Assembly: GCF_014642075.1 (NCBI RefSeq)
Contig: NZ_BMIK01000001.1
Coordinates: 935,915 to 999,914 of the forward strand
Length of the DNA stretch: 64,000 nt
Origin: Parapedobacter defluvii
GTDB lineage: Bacteria; Bacteroidota; Bacteroidia; Sphingobacteriales; Sphingobacteriaceae
Direction: 5' to 3'
Position 1 is the stretch's first letter; each line of letters opens with the position of its first letter. Below are positions 51,697 to 61,631 of this stretch, piece after piece. The position numbers were made by a program, and so were the translations under genes. The notes under the pieces are model-generated. The model was not told the origin of the DNA. It worked only from the letters and a program-made list of their open reading frames with translations, and did not search any database.

Positions 51697-54600
51697 ATGT
51701 TAGTTACATCTCTTTCGCGTACCAAAGCTAACGAACATATAAGCCCTATATTCCTGGTTATGAAAATAACTACAGCTTTGTTACTACTTGGTGCATTGCA
51801 TGTCAGTGCCCATTCTTTGTCGCAGACCATTACGCTGGACGCAAAGGACAAGCCCATCAAGCAAATTTTTGAAGCGATTCACGAGCAAACCCAGTTTGGT
51901 GTCATTTACAACGACCAAAAAATCAATCCAAATCAAAAGGTCACGGTGTTTGCGCAACAGATGCCGTTGGAAACGTTCCTGAAGGAAGTGCTGTCCTCGC
52001 GCAACCTTTCCTATCGGATCATGGAGCAAACCATTTTTGTGCAGGCCGGATTGGCCCATGAAACCGTTGGCAACCCCACGAAACCCGGAAAAGTTGGGCA
52101 ACGCACGGTAAGCGGAACCGTCATGGATCAACAGGGGAATCCGCTGGAGGGTGTAACTGTAAAAGTAAAGGAGACCCCCTATGGCACCACCACAGATAGC
52201 GATGGGAATTACCAGCTGGCCGTGCCGGCCGCCGGAAGTGTGCTGGCATTTACCTTTCTAGGGTATGAACCTGTGGAGACAGCGATCGGGACAGAATTAA
52301 CGATCGATATTACGATGAAACCTTCATTAAGTGATTTGGATGAAATCGTCATTATCGGATATGGAGCGCAAAAGCGCGAGATGGTCACCAGTTCCATTGC
52401 AACGGTCAAATCAGACGCGTTTAACAAGGGCGTAATCAGTGACGCGTTGACCCTTATAGCCGGTAAGGTCTCCGGCTTGTCAATTACGCGGCCGAACGGC
52501 GCAGACCCAAACGCAGAAGCTGACTTTTCGCTGCGGGGAGCGGTGTCTGTGGAGGGAAACCCCCAGCCATTAATCGTTATAGACGGGGTGCCGGGGGCGG
52601 ATATCCGCTCCATTGCACCGGGGGATATTGAGTCTGTTGATGTGTTACGTGATGGCTCGGCAGGCGCTATTTATGGTTCGAGGGCCAATGCAGGCGTAAT
52701 CATCATCACGACAAAAAGAGGCATTCCCGGTGCTACGCGGGTGAGTTACTCCGGATACGCATCGACCGAGACCATTGCAAAAAAATATGATGTGCTCACG
52801 GGTAGTGAGTTCAGGGAGCAGCTCGTCGCATTGGGCGATGTCAGCGCCCGTGATAAAGGCAGTGATACCGATTGGTTTGATCAAATGACACGTACACCCA
52901 CCAACCACGGCCACAATTTGTCACTGAGCGGAGGGTATAATAAAACCACGTTCAACGCCACGCTGAACTATCAGAACTTCGAAGGGATTGATCTGGCAAC
53001 AAGGCGTGAACTCATCAACGGCCGCCTGCAACTGAATACGAAAGCGCTTGACGACAAGCTCGACTTTTCGCTGATGCTAGCCAACGCATACGAAGACAAA
53101 TCCTTTGCACATTATTATGGCTTTGGGCAGGCGCTTAAAATAAACCCTACCTATCCGGTTTTTGATGAAAATGGCGACTATTTTGAGTCGCCCGAATTTG
53201 GCGATCAATGGAACCCGTTGGCCGATACCCGGCTGACCACCAACGACCAAAAGGAAAAGCGGCTCCTGGGTACGGTAAATGTAAAATATGACATATTGCC
53301 CTCACTGACCGCCGGAGTTAATTACTCGCTGACCAAAACGGATTTATTGGGAGGTAGCTATACCAACACGGCGTTACGGTGGATGCAGACCAGTGGGTTG
53401 AACGGACAGGCTTCGCGCAGCGTAGATAATACCACAAATAATATTTTGGAGACCACACTGGCGTTTACCGAAGATTTCGACGATCATCACGTAAACGCAG
53501 TAGTGGGGTATTCTTATCAAAATGAATTCAATGAAGGAGTAGGTGCCGGAAACAATAACTTTCTAACCGACGTCTATTCCTATTATAACCTCGGCGCGGG
53601 GGGCGCAATATTCAATTATTCCCCCGGAGCGCAGCGTGGAGGTGTGTTTGTAAGCAGTTACGCGCAAGAGCAGGCCCTGATTTCTTATTTTGCCCGTGTT
53701 ATTTATGATTATAAAGACCGTTACCTGCTCAACGGTTCGATAAGACGGGAGGGCGCATCCAAATTTGGCGATGACCATAAGTGGGGAACATTCTGGGCGT
53801 TGTCGGGTGGGTGGATTCTCAGTCGAGAAGCATTCATGGATGGTGTAAGCATGGTTAAAAGCCTGAAGTTGAGGGCTGGTTATGGCGTGACCGGCAACCA
53901 GCACAGCCTGCAGCCCTATCAGTCGTTAGCCACCATCGGTCGACTCGGGCGTGCTTACTTAGGTATACCCGGCAGTGGCTATTGGCTGGACACGTACGGG
54001 CCTGATATTAACTCCAATCCCGACCTCCGGTGGGAGACCAAAAAAGAGTTGAATGTTGGCGTGGATTTCACCGTGTTCAACAACGGATGGCTGAATGGTG
54101 CTTTTGATTATTACAACCGGAAAATCAGTGCCTTGGTAGGCAATTACTATGCGCAGGTACCCGCCGCTATTTGGCCGCTGATATTTGCCAATGCCGGCGA
54201 ACTCGTCAATGAAGGTTTGGAACTCACGCTAAATGGAGCACTGATAAAAAACGAATCATTTGACTGGCAATTGACATTGGTTAGCGCGTATAACCGCAAT
54301 GAGGTTACATCAATCAGCAGCGAACAGTTTCAGGGAACTGCCCATGATGTTTCTGACATTGGTATTGGAAACATCCAACGCATTGTAAACGGCCAACCTA
54401 TAGGTGTATATTACGGCAGACGGTACGCGGGTTTAACGGACGATGGTAAATGGCTTTTTCTGAACCGTGCGGGTGAGTCGGTGACCGCAGACGAAATCAG
54501 CGGCGATGACTATGCTTATCTGGGCAACAGCATACCTAAGTTTAACATATCGCTTACCAATAACGTCACGTACAAAAGGTTTGATCTTTCGGTATTGCTG

Positions 54601-54987
54601 CGCAGCGCGTTGGGTTTCAAGGCAGTGAATGCCAACCGTATTTTCCATGAAAACCGGACATCGTTTCCCAGCAGCAACGTATTTCGAAGCGCATTTGACA
54701 CGCCGCTGAACGATGCGCCGCTGTTTTCGGACTACTACCTGGAAAACGGCAGCTACTTGAAAATAGACAACGTAACGCTGGGTTACTCCATCCCGTTAAA
54801 AGGAAATTCGCACCTGAAGAAACTAAGGGTATCGGCCACGGCAATGAACCTTTTCACCATCACAGGCTTTTCAGGAATGGATCCGGAGTTGGGTATTAAT
54901 ACTTTCAACTATCCCGGTATCGAACAGAATTCCAACTACTACCCGCGCACGCGCAGCTTCACTTTCGGAGTGGCTGCTGATTTCTAA
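51697..54987 (+). CDS. susC: SusC/RagA-family TonB-linked outer-membrane receptor, STN type
   Basis: A 1096-residue receptor. A long N-terminus with signal sequence ALLLLGALHVSAHSLSQ (about 26-42) is typical of Bacteroidota SusC with an STN domain. STN covers about 60-115 (IFEAIHEQTQFGVIYNDQ), the carboxypeptidase-like domain about 130-215 (VSGTVMDQQGNPLEGVTVKV), and the plug about 220-340 (DEIVIIGYGAQKREMVTSSI, SVDVLRDGSAGAIYGSRANA). The barrel ends FTFGVAADF. The internal ATG at 51760 is an alternative start. It imports, with the SusD encoded next, the compound handled by the downstream oxidases. The STN domain links it to the upstream FecR. Confidence 0.97.
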   Translation: MLVTSLSRTKANEHISPIFLVMKITTALLLLGALHVSAHSLSQTITLDAKDKPIKQIFEAIHEQTQFGVIYNDQKINPNQKVTVFAQQMPLETFLKEVLSSRNLSYRIMEQTIFVQAGLAHETVGNPTKPGKVGQRTVSGTVMDQQGNPLEGVTVKVKETPYGTTTDSDGNYQLAVPAAGSVLAFTFLGYEPVETAIGTELTIDITMKPSLSDLDEIVIIGYGAQKREMVTSSIATVKSDAFNKGVISDALTLIAGKVSGLSITRPNGADPNAEADFSLRGAVSVEGNPQPLIVIDGVPGADIRSIAPGDIESVDVLRDGSAGAIYGSRANAGVIIITTKRGIPGATRVSYSGYASTETIAKKYDVLTGSEFREQLVALGDVSARDKGSDTDWFDQMTRTPTNHGHNLSLSGGYNKTTFNATLNYQNFEGIDLATRRELINGRLQLNTKALDDKLDFSLMLANAYEDKSFAHYYGFGQALKINPTYPVFDENGDYFESPEFGDQWNPLADTRLTTNDQKEKRLLGTVNVKYDILPSLTAGVNYSLTKTDLLGGSYTNTALRWMQTSGLNGQASRSVDNTTNNILETTLAFTEDFDDHHVNAVVGYSYQNEFNEGVGAGNNNFLTDVYSYYNLGAGGAIFNYSPGAQRGGVFVSSYAQEQALISYFARVIYDYKDRYLLNGSIRREGASKFGDDHKWGTFWALSGGWILSREAFMDGVSMVKSLKLRAGYGVTGNQHSLQPYQSLATIGRLGRAYLGIPGSGYWLDTYGPDINSNPDLRWETKKELNVGVDFTVFNNGWLNGAFDYYNRKISALVGNYYAQVPAAIWPLIFANAGELVNEGLELTLNGALIKNESFDWQLTLVSAYNRNEVTSISSEQFQGTAHDVSDIGIGNIQRIVNGQPIGVYYGRRYAGLTDDGKWLFLNRAGESVTADEISGDDYAYLGNSIPKFNISLTNNVTYKRFDLSVLLRSALGFKAVNANRIFHENRTSFPSSNVFRSAFDTPLNDAPLFSDYYLENGSYLKIDNVTLGYSIPLKGNSHLKKLRVSATAMNLFTITGFSGMDPELGINTFNYPGIEQNSNYYPRTRSFTFGVAADF

Positions 54988-55006
54988 TATCATAATAAGA
55001 AGAGTC

Positions 55007-56560
55007 ATGAAAACAGCAATAGTTAAGAAATGCGGTTTTTTCGCCGTAGCTACGATAGGATTGATGGCGTTGTCATCATGCAGTGAGCTGGACGAGGTGG
55101 TTTACAGCAAAGATACCTCATCCAATTTTTATTCAACATCCGGACAAGTCATAGCCGCTTGGAACCTTCCCTACAGCTTTCTGCAAGGGATAACCTACAG
55201 CGTGCATTTCGCCATGGAGGAATTTCCAACCGACGAGGCGGCTGCAACGACCAAGTCTGGCCAGGGCTATGAAAACGGTACATGGGAACGCTTTCATAAA
55301 CACACCTGGACATCCCAAGAACCATTTATCAAGTATGAGTGGAGCAATATTTTTCAGGGCATCGGCTATTGTAACAGTTTCCTGGACGCGATGGAAAACA
55401 GGGATCTGAGTGGTTTTCAGCTGCCCGTCAGCAAAGCGCAGATGGTGGCGGAAATCCGGCTGATGCGGGCGTTTTACTATTATTGGGCAATCAATGCCTT
55501 TGGAAACGTGCCCATCGTCACGCAGGTGGGGATACCATCGAGCCCTCCAACGGCGCCTCGGGCTGAAGTTTTTGAGTTTATCGAAACCGAAATCCTGCAA
55601 AATATCGATCAGCTTGGGGAGAAAGGCGATCCCACATGGTATGGACATTTCACCCGATCTGCCGCCAGGGCGCTTCTTGCCAAATTGTACCTGAATGCTG
55701 AAGTCTTTTCGGGTACGCCCCGTTGGGAAGACTGCATTGCCCAGTGTGATGCACTAATCAACGAGGGGCTGTATTCGCTCGATGAGACGTGGGATGCTCC
55801 TTTCAGGGCGTATAACGATAACAGCGCGGAAAATATCTTCGTGGTCGTATATGATGCCAATAATGCGCCGGGGTTCAATGCGCACGAACAGCAGCTGCAC
55901 TCGGCACATAACCAGACGTATGACCTGCAATACTGGCCGTGGAATAAGATCGTCACCCAGGAGTCGTTTTACAGGCTGTACGGCGAAAACGATTTCCGTA
56001 TCAATCAATGGCTGGCAGGGCCGCAGTATTATACCGAAAACGGCGAACAGCAACCGGTTTACGGATGGGATGGTCAGCCGCTGGTCATCACACCGGAGAT
56101 CACCCAGTTTGTCAATATGGCGGGAGGCGACGGTCAGGGCGTGCGTAACATCAAATACGAAGTAGAAGCCGGAGTTCAGGCAAATATGAATAACGACCTG
56201 GTCATTTATCGCCTCTCGGATATTTATTTCATGAAGGCCGAGTGCATTATGCGGCTGAATGGCGGCATGGCCACGGCAGAAGCGGTCGATCTCATCAACG
56301 AAGTAAGGGCTCGGAGTTTTGCCGAGGGCGACCCCGATGCATCGTATACCATCGCCACACTGACCATGGATGAACTGCTGGACGAACGCGGACGTGAGTT
56401 TGCGTACGAAATGAAGCGCAGGGAAGATCTGATACGTTTCGGGCGGTTTAACGACGCTTGGTGGGAGAAAGCAGCGAGCGATGAAACAAAGCAGTTATAC
56501 CCAATCCCAATGGAGATCTTGACAACCAATCCGGGCTTGGTGCAGAATGACGGCTATTAA
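55007..56560 (+). CDS. susD: SusD/RagB-family glycan-binding lipoprotein
   Basis: A 517-residue surface lipoprotein with signal GLMALSSC and Cys25. The SusD fold is recognisable from the TPR-like helices (AQMVAEIRLMRAFYYYWAIN, FGNVPIVTQ, SAARALLAKLYLNAEVF) and the C-terminal RAGB domain (IYRLSDIYFMKAECIMRLNG, VDLINEVRARSF, LLDERGREFAYEMKRREDLI, YPIPMEILTTNPGLVQNDGY). It caps the SusC pore and captures substrate. It lies 19 bases after susC. Confidence 0.97.
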   Translation: MKTAIVKKCGFFAVATIGLMALSSCSELDEVVYSKDTSSNFYSTSGQVIAAWNLPYSFLQGITYSVHFAMEEFPTDEAAATTKSGQGYENGTWERFHKHTWTSQEPFIKYEWSNIFQGIGYCNSFLDAMENRDLSGFQLPVSKAQMVAEIRLMRAFYYYWAINAFGNVPIVTQVGIPSSPPTAPRAEVFEFIETEILQNIDQLGEKGDPTWYGHFTRSAARALLAKLYLNAEVFSGTPRWEDCIAQCDALINEGLYSLDETWDAPFRAYNDNSAENIFVVVYDANNAPGFNAHEQQLHSAHNQTYDLQYWPWNKIVTQESFYRLYGENDFRINQWLAGPQYYTENGEQQPVYGWDGQPLVITPEITQFVNMAGGDGQGVRNIKYEVEAGVQANMNNDLVIYRLSDIYFMKAECIMRLNGGMATAEAVDLINEVRARSFAEGDPDASYTIATLTMDELLDERGREFAYEMKRREDLIRFGRFNDAWWEKAASDETKQLYPIPMEILTTNPGLVQNDGY

Positions 56561-56606
56561 GCGCATATTTCACAGAATAACGAATGAACTGAATAATCTT
56601 AGTTGC

Positions 56607-58808
56607 ATGCATCAGCACATCAAATCTTGTTTCTATAGTGCCGTATTCGGCGTCGTATTTTTATTTGTAAGTTCCTGTTCGGAAGGCACCAAGCCGGATT
56701 TTAGTGGCTGGGAGGTTGCCGGCGGGAATGCGACATTAAACAAATATTCCACGCTCGACCAGATTGATACGGCCAATGTACATTTGCTTGAAATCGCGTG
56801 GCAGTATCACACAGGTGATGCAGACACGGCTGCGCACTCCCAGATCCAATGTAACCCCATCGTTGTCGATGGCGTATTGTACGGCACATCGCCGCAGCTG
56901 AAACTGTTTGCCATAGACGCGGCCACGGGCGAGGAGAAATGGACCTATTCGCCATTTGAAACGATTGAAGGCGACCGGGAAAGCCATTTTGGACTCAATA
57001 ACAACCGCGGTGTGGCCTACTGGACGGATGGCAAGGGAACCAGCCGGATATTCTTTGGTGCCGGTCCTTTTTTGCATGCGGTGGATGCCGATACCGGCAA
57101 ACCGGTGGAAACGTTTGGCGTTAATGGCAGGAAAGATTTGCACGACGGTCTTGGGGAGGAATTTGCCGATCTGTTCATTACCAACACCTCCCCGCCTTCG
57201 GTTTATAAAAACCTGGTGCTCTCGGGCACCCGCGTATCCGAAGCCATGGATGCAGCGCCTGGGCATATCCGGGCGTACGATGTACACACCGGGGAAATCA
57301 AATGGATGTTTCGCACCATACCCCGCGCAGGAGAGCCCGGGTCCGAGACGTGGGATGATCAGGAGGTGCTGAAATGGACTGGCGGGGGCAATAACTGGAT
57401 GGGGATGACCATCGATCACGAACGCGGAATCGCGTTTGTACCCACCGGATCGGCTGCGATGGATTTTTATGGCGGCAAGCGTACCGGCTCGAACCTGTAT
57501 ACCGACTGTTTATTGGCGCTGGATGCGGCGACGGGCAAGTTGCTTTGGCATTTCCAATACATCCATCACAATACGTGGGACTGGGACCCTTCGTCTGCAC
57601 CGGTACTGGTGACGGTCAACAAGGATGGCAGAGACATTGACGCCGTAGCGCAAACGACCAAAACGGGTTTCGTTTTTGTCTTTAATCGTGAAACCGGCGA
57701 ATCGCTGTTCCCCATCAAGGAAATGCCGGTAGATACGGATACCGAACTGGAGGGCGAGAAGCTGTGGCCTACGCAGCCATTCCCGCAGAAGCCCGCTCCT
57801 TTTGTCCGCCAGTCGTTTACCGAAAAGGACATCAACCCCCATTTATCCGAAGAGGAGTATGAAGATGTACGGCAGCGGCTTGCATCCTACAAAACCGGAA
57901 AAATGTTTATGCCCCAATCCAAGCAGGGTACCGTTATCTTTCCGGGGTTCGACGGCGGCGCGGAATGGGGCGGTCCGGCATTCGACCCCACCACGGGCTT
58001 ACTCTATGTAAACGCAAACGAAATGGCCTGGATACTCGAAATGTGGGAGGCTGAAGAAGAAGAAGAGCACGCCATTACGTATAAAGAGGCCGGACAGGCC
58101 CTTTACCAGCAAAACTGCATGGCTTGCCATGGAGCAGACCGCAAAGGCAGCGGCAACTATCCAACGCTTATTGGTATCGATGCGCGCTATGATGCCAAGG
58201 CATTCACCGAGTTCATCGAGGCGGGCCGCGGCATGATGCCGGCATTCCGGCATCTCGCGGACGAAGAGAAGGAAGCGATTGCTGCTTACGTGCTGAACCT
58301 GCAAGACGACCTCAAAAAGCCTTTTCAACGAAGAGAGGCTTCGCCAATTGAGGCGTTCCGTAAGCTTCCCTACAACATTTCGGGGTATAATAAGTTTCTA
58401 AGTAAATCCGGCAATCCAGCCATTGCGCCACCATGGGGAACGCTGAACGCCATCAACTTGCATACCGGTGAGCATGTGTGGAAAACCGTATTAGGCGAAG
58501 AAGCGTGGCTCAAATCTCAGGGTGTGGAAGAAACGGGTACCGAAAACTATGGCGGCCCCGCTATTACCAAGGGCGGTCTCCTGTTTATCGGCGCCACCAA
58601 AGACGGCAAGTTCAGGGCCTTCAATAAGCGTACGGGCGAATTGCTCTGGGAAACCACCCTGCCCAATGCGGCATTCGCTACACCCGCAATTTATGAAATG
58701 GGGGGCAAACAATTTGTGGTGATTGCGTGCGGTGGCGGCAAGCTGGGCACTAAATCCGGTGACGCGTACGTGGCGTTTGCGTTACCAGATAACGTAAGAA
58801 ACCAATAG
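56607..58808 (+). CDS. PQQ-type quinoprotein dehydrogenase lipoprotein with cytochrome c domain
   Basis: A 733-residue protein. The signal ends FLFVSSC with Cys24 as lipid site. An eight-bladed quinoprotein-dehydrogenase propeller of the glucose-dehydrogenase type follows (GGNATLNKYSTLDQIDTANV, WQYHTGDAD, LYGTSPQLKLFAIDAATGEE, HNTWDWDPSSAPVLV, GGAEWGGPAFDPTTGLLYVN). A cytochrome c domain is inserted between late blades, with heme site C504-x-x-C507-H508 (QQNCMACHGADRKGSGNYP). The C-terminal blades end GGGKLGTKSGDAYVAFALP. It probably oxidises a sugar or alcohol in the periplasm and passes electrons to its own heme. The start is set at ATG 56607; a longer frame from 56547 overlaps the susD end. 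PQQ synthesis genes are not in the window. Confidence 0.92.
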   Translation: MHQHIKSCFYSAVFGVVFLFVSSCSEGTKPDFSGWEVAGGNATLNKYSTLDQIDTANVHLLEIAWQYHTGDADTAAHSQIQCNPIVVDGVLYGTSPQLKLFAIDAATGEEKWTYSPFETIEGDRESHFGLNNNRGVAYWTDGKGTSRIFFGAGPFLHAVDADTGKPVETFGVNGRKDLHDGLGEEFADLFITNTSPPSVYKNLVLSGTRVSEAMDAAPGHIRAYDVHTGEIKWMFRTIPRAGEPGSETWDDQEVLKWTGGGNNWMGMTIDHERGIAFVPTGSAAMDFYGGKRTGSNLYTDCLLALDAATGKLLWHFQYIHHNTWDWDPSSAPVLVTVNKDGRDIDAVAQTTKTGFVFVFNRETGESLFPIKEMPVDTDTELEGEKLWPTQPFPQKPAPFVRQSFTEKDINPHLSEEEYEDVRQRLASYKTGKMFMPQSKQGTVIFPGFDGGAEWGGPAFDPTTGLLYVNANEMAWILEMWEAEEEEEHAITYKEAGQALYQQNCMACHGADRKGSGNYPTLIGIDARYDAKAFTEFIEAGRGMMPAFRHLADEEKEAIAAYVLNLQDDLKKPFQRREASPIEAFRKLPYNISGYNKFLSKSGNPAIAPPWGTLNAINLHTGEHVWKTVLGEEAWLKSQGVEETGTENYGGPAITKGGLLFIGATKDGKFRAFNKRTGELLWETTLPNAAFATPAIYEMGGKQFVVIACGGGKLGTKSGDAYVAFALPDNVRNQ

Positions 58809-58809
58809 C

Positions 58810-59718
58810 ATGGAATTACTTCACAAACAGTGCCGCCGATCGTTTATCCGTTCAGCAGCCATGCTGTCCGGAGCCATGCTGTCGCAACCGCTGCTCTCTG
58901 CCGCGCCCATGGGTGGGCAAACGGTATTAAGTGGGCATCTCTGGGTATACGCAAGCCGGTTTCCGCCCCATTGGGATTGTACGCCGATTCTCGACGAAGT
59001 ATTCAGCGACCTGAGCAGTGCCGGGCTGCAGGGGGTAGAACTCATGGAGTCCGTCTTAAGGCGGGAGGATGCCGTGCCCAGGCTTAACGCGTTGGTAAGC
59101 CGCTATTCGCTGCCCGTTACGGGTACGTCCTACTACGGCGACATGTGGGATGCCGCGCAGCGGCAGCAAATACTGGACGATGTGGAGCTTATCGTCACGC
59201 GCCTTGCAGCATTAAACGCTACACATATCGGGTTGACAGTGGGAGATGCCGGCCGCCGAAAGACGGACCAAGAGCTGGACACCCAGGCGCAGGTGCTGGC
59301 TGAGGTGCTGGATATTTGCAAGCGCTATGGGATACAACCCAATATGCATAACCATACCGTAGAGCTCATGGATGACGGGCGTGATCTGAAGGCGATGATA
59401 CGCGGGGTACCCGAGCTTAAACTCGGGCCGGATATCAACTGGCTGATGCGGGCGGGTGTGGACCCTGTTGCTTTTATCTACACCTATGGGGACAAAATCA
59501 CGTACCTGCACCTGCGCGACCAGAACAGCGCCGGGCAATGGACCGAAGCTGTAGGCGACGGTGTGACCGATTTCCCGGCCATTGCCAATGCATTGCGCGA
59601 GGTGGGATTCACAGGAGATGCAGCCATAGAGCTTGCGTTTGAGGGTACACCTACTGTACCGGTTAAAGCCAGTTGGGTGCGGAGCCGCCGGTATGTGAAG
59701 AAGATTTTTAACTGGTAG
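58810..59718 (+). CDS. Sugar phosphate isomerase/epimerase (xylose-isomerase-like TIM barrel), Tat-exported
   Basis: A 302-residue AP-endonuclease-2-like TIM barrel. The N-terminus has a twin-arginine signal (RRSFIRSAAMLSGAMLSQPL). The metal-site pattern is recognisable: GVELMESVL, TSYYGDMW, IQPNMHNHTVELMD (His/Glu), LGPDINWLMRAG (Asp), ITYLHLRDQN (His-x-Arg-Asp) and GDAAIELAFEGTP (Glu). Members isomerise, epimerise or dehydrate sugars, including oxidised 3-keto sugars in some Bacteroidota clusters. It starts one base after the quinoprotein stop and precedes the GMC gene by 12 bases, so it works with them, very likely in the periplasm. Confidence 0.92.
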   Translation: MELLHKQCRRSFIRSAAMLSGAMLSQPLLSAAPMGGQTVLSGHLWVYASRFPPHWDCTPILDEVFSDLSSAGLQGVELMESVLRREDAVPRLNALVSRYSLPVTGTSYYGDMWDAAQRQQILDDVELIVTRLAALNATHIGLTVGDAGRRKTDQELDTQAQVLAEVLDICKRYGIQPNMHNHTVELMDDGRDLKAMIRGVPELKLGPDINWLMRAGVDPVAFIYTYGDKITYLHLRDQNSAGQWTEAVGDGVTDFPAIANALREVGFTGDAAIELAFEGTPTVPVKASWVRSRRYVKKIFNW

Positions 59719-59730
59719 CAGGAGCTGAGT

Positions 59731-61464
59731 ATGAAAATAGCAGGAGATAAGGAAAGCCAGTCCACCGGCGCACCCCATTTGAATGTAGGTGCAAAGGACA
59801 ACGTTTACGATGCCATTGTAATCGGATCGGGCATATCGGGAGGTTGGGCTGCCAAAGAATTGTGCGAAAAAGGACTGAAGACATTGGTGTTGGAACGCGG
59901 CCGGAATGTTGAGCATATCAAAGACTACCCAACGGCCTATCAGCATCCGTGGGAACTTCCCCACCGGGGCCAGGTGCCGCAGAAGGTGCAGGAAGAAAAT
60001 CCGATAGCCAGTAGCTGTTATGCCTTCAATGAATCCACCGCACATTTTTTTGTGAAGGATAAGGAGCAGCCCTATACGCAGGTCAAACCTTTTGACTGGA
60101 TACGGGGCTACCAGGTAGGGGGAAAGTCGTTGATATGGGGTCGGTGGACACAGCGGTGGAGCGATCTGGACTTTGAAGCCAACGCCCGGGATGGTATCAG
60201 CATAGATTGGCCGATACGCTATAAAGACATTGCACCTTGGTATTCCTACGTGGAACGGTTTGTTGGGATCAGCGGCAACCGGGATGGTATTCCCCACCTG
60301 CCCGATGGCGAATTTCAGCCACCGATGGAAATGAACGTGGTGGAGAAACATTTGAAAAAACGCGTGGAGGAAACCTACCGCGACAGACATGTCATCATCT
60401 CCCGGACGGCCAATTTGACGAAAGGCCTGCATGGCCGGGGGCCGTGCCAGTACCGTGACCTTTGCGCACGCGGATGTCCGTTTGCCGGCTACTTTAGCAG
60501 TAATTCGGCTACGCTCCCGGCCGCTGCGGCCACGGGAAATCTGACGCTGAGACCTTTTGCCGTTGTCCATTCATTGATCTATGACGATCAACAGCAGCGA
60601 GCTACAGGGGTAAGGGTTATTGATGCCCAAACCAAAGAAACATTTGAGTACTATGCCAAGGTCATCTTTATAAACGCCGGTACCCTTAATACCACTTTGC
60701 TGCTCATGAATTCCACCTCTTCGCGGTTTCCGAATGGCTTTGGAAACGATAGCGGTGTGCTGGGGCATTACCTGATGGACCACAATTACCGCGGGCATGT
60801 GGAAGGACAGTTCCATGGGTATCAGGACCGTTATTACTACGGCAGAAGGCCCACCGGCATTTACATACCCCGGTTTCGTAACGTGGGTAATGATGTGCAG
60901 CAACACTACCTACGTGGTTTTGCGTTCGCTGCGGGCGTGACGCGGAGAAGTGGCAATGTACGCGAAGATGGTATCGGCGCGGCATACAAAGATGCACTTA
61001 CGGAGCCAGGCGTCTGGGATGTATGGATGAACGGCATGGGGGAGTGCCTGCCAGATTACGATAACCACGTGACGATAAGCCCAACGAGAACGGACGAGTG
61101 GAGCATGCCACTACTCGAAATTGATTGCGAATACAAGACCAATGAGCTGGCCATGCTGGATGACATCCTGAATACCGGGCGCGAGATGCTAGAAGCAGCA
61201 GGTTTTTCCGAGGTGTATGCATACGACTCGAACCAGCATCCCGGACAAGGCATCCATGAGATGGGCACCGCCCGGATGGGGCGCGATCCGAAAACCTCGT
61301 TTTTAAACGGCAATAACCAGGTGTGGGCTTCGCCAAATGTATTTATTACCGATGGTGCTTGCATGACGTCAAGCGCCTGCCAGAACCCCTCCTTGACCTA
61401 TATGGCACTGACCGCCCGCGCAGTGGACTTTGCAACGTCCGAGCTGAAAAAAGGAAATATTTAA
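59731..61464 (+). CDS. GMC-family FAD-dependent oxidoreductase (gluconate/sugar dehydrogenase large-subunit type)
   Basis: A 577-residue flavoenzyme. The FAD motif is VIGSGISGG at 30-38, followed by WAAKELCEKGLKTLVLERG. The signature GGKSLIWGRWTQRWSDLDF and the Cys-bearing GPCQYRDLCARGCPFAGY segment mark the gluconate-2-dehydrogenase-like branch. The active-site His is near 509 (HEMGTARMG), and Asn552 in SSACQNPSLTYMALTARA. It has no signal peptide of its own. In relatives it is carried out of the cell by a Tat-exported small subunit, which is not present here. An AGGAG sequence before the ATG supports the start. It should oxidise a sugar or sugar derivative taken up by the SusCD pair. Confidence 0.94.
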   Translation: MKIAGDKESQSTGAPHLNVGAKDNVYDAIVIGSGISGGWAAKELCEKGLKTLVLERGRNVEHIKDYPTAYQHPWELPHRGQVPQKVQEENPIASSCYAFNESTAHFFVKDKEQPYTQVKPFDWIRGYQVGGKSLIWGRWTQRWSDLDFEANARDGISIDWPIRYKDIAPWYSYVERFVGISGNRDGIPHLPDGEFQPPMEMNVVEKHLKKRVEETYRDRHVIISRTANLTKGLHGRGPCQYRDLCARGCPFAGYFSSNSATLPAAAATGNLTLRPFAVVHSLIYDDQQQRATGVRVIDAQTKETFEYYAKVIFINAGTLNTTLLLMNSTSSRFPNGFGNDSGVLGHYLMDHNYRGHVEGQFHGYQDRYYYGRRPTGIYIPRFRNVGNDVQQHYLRGFAFAAGVTRRSGNVREDGIGAAYKDALTEPGVWDVWMNGMGECLPDYDNHVTISPTRTDEWSMPLLEIDCEYKTNELAMLDDILNTGREMLEAAGFSEVYAYDSNQHPGQGIHEMGTARMGRDPKTSFLNGNNQVWASPNVFITDGACMTSSACQNPSLTYMALTARAVDFATSELKKGNI

Positions 61465-61631
61465 ACCATTTAATCAATAGATACAGCTTATGAAAAATCT
61501 AAGCACCTATCACGTTGGTTTACTGCTTTGCTATGAATGTGACGTACGATTCGCACGAATAGTGGCTGGTGTAACAAAGCATTTTCTGGTGCAAAAGCCA
61601 TGAACTGATTACAAATTATTTATAAACTAAT
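61465..61631 (+). other. Spacer with a 37-codon open stretch
   Basis: An ATG at 61490 opens a 37-codon frame (MKNLSTYHVGLLLCYECDVR and so on) ending with TGA at 61601. Its start resembles the beginning of a signal peptide, but it stops too soon. It may be the head of a lost gene between the GMC and GH13 genes. No promoter of consensus form is seen. Confidence 0.3.

Noticed and set aside
56736-57419. 227-codon minus-strand frame
   Set aside because: Opposite the quinoprotein gene and without any family similarity that I recognise.
59212-60570. 452-codon open frame on the minus strand
   Set aside because: It lies wholly opposite the TIM-barrel and GMC genes, which have clear family motifs. 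Its translation has no recognisable domain; long antisense frames are common in GC-richer codon sets.
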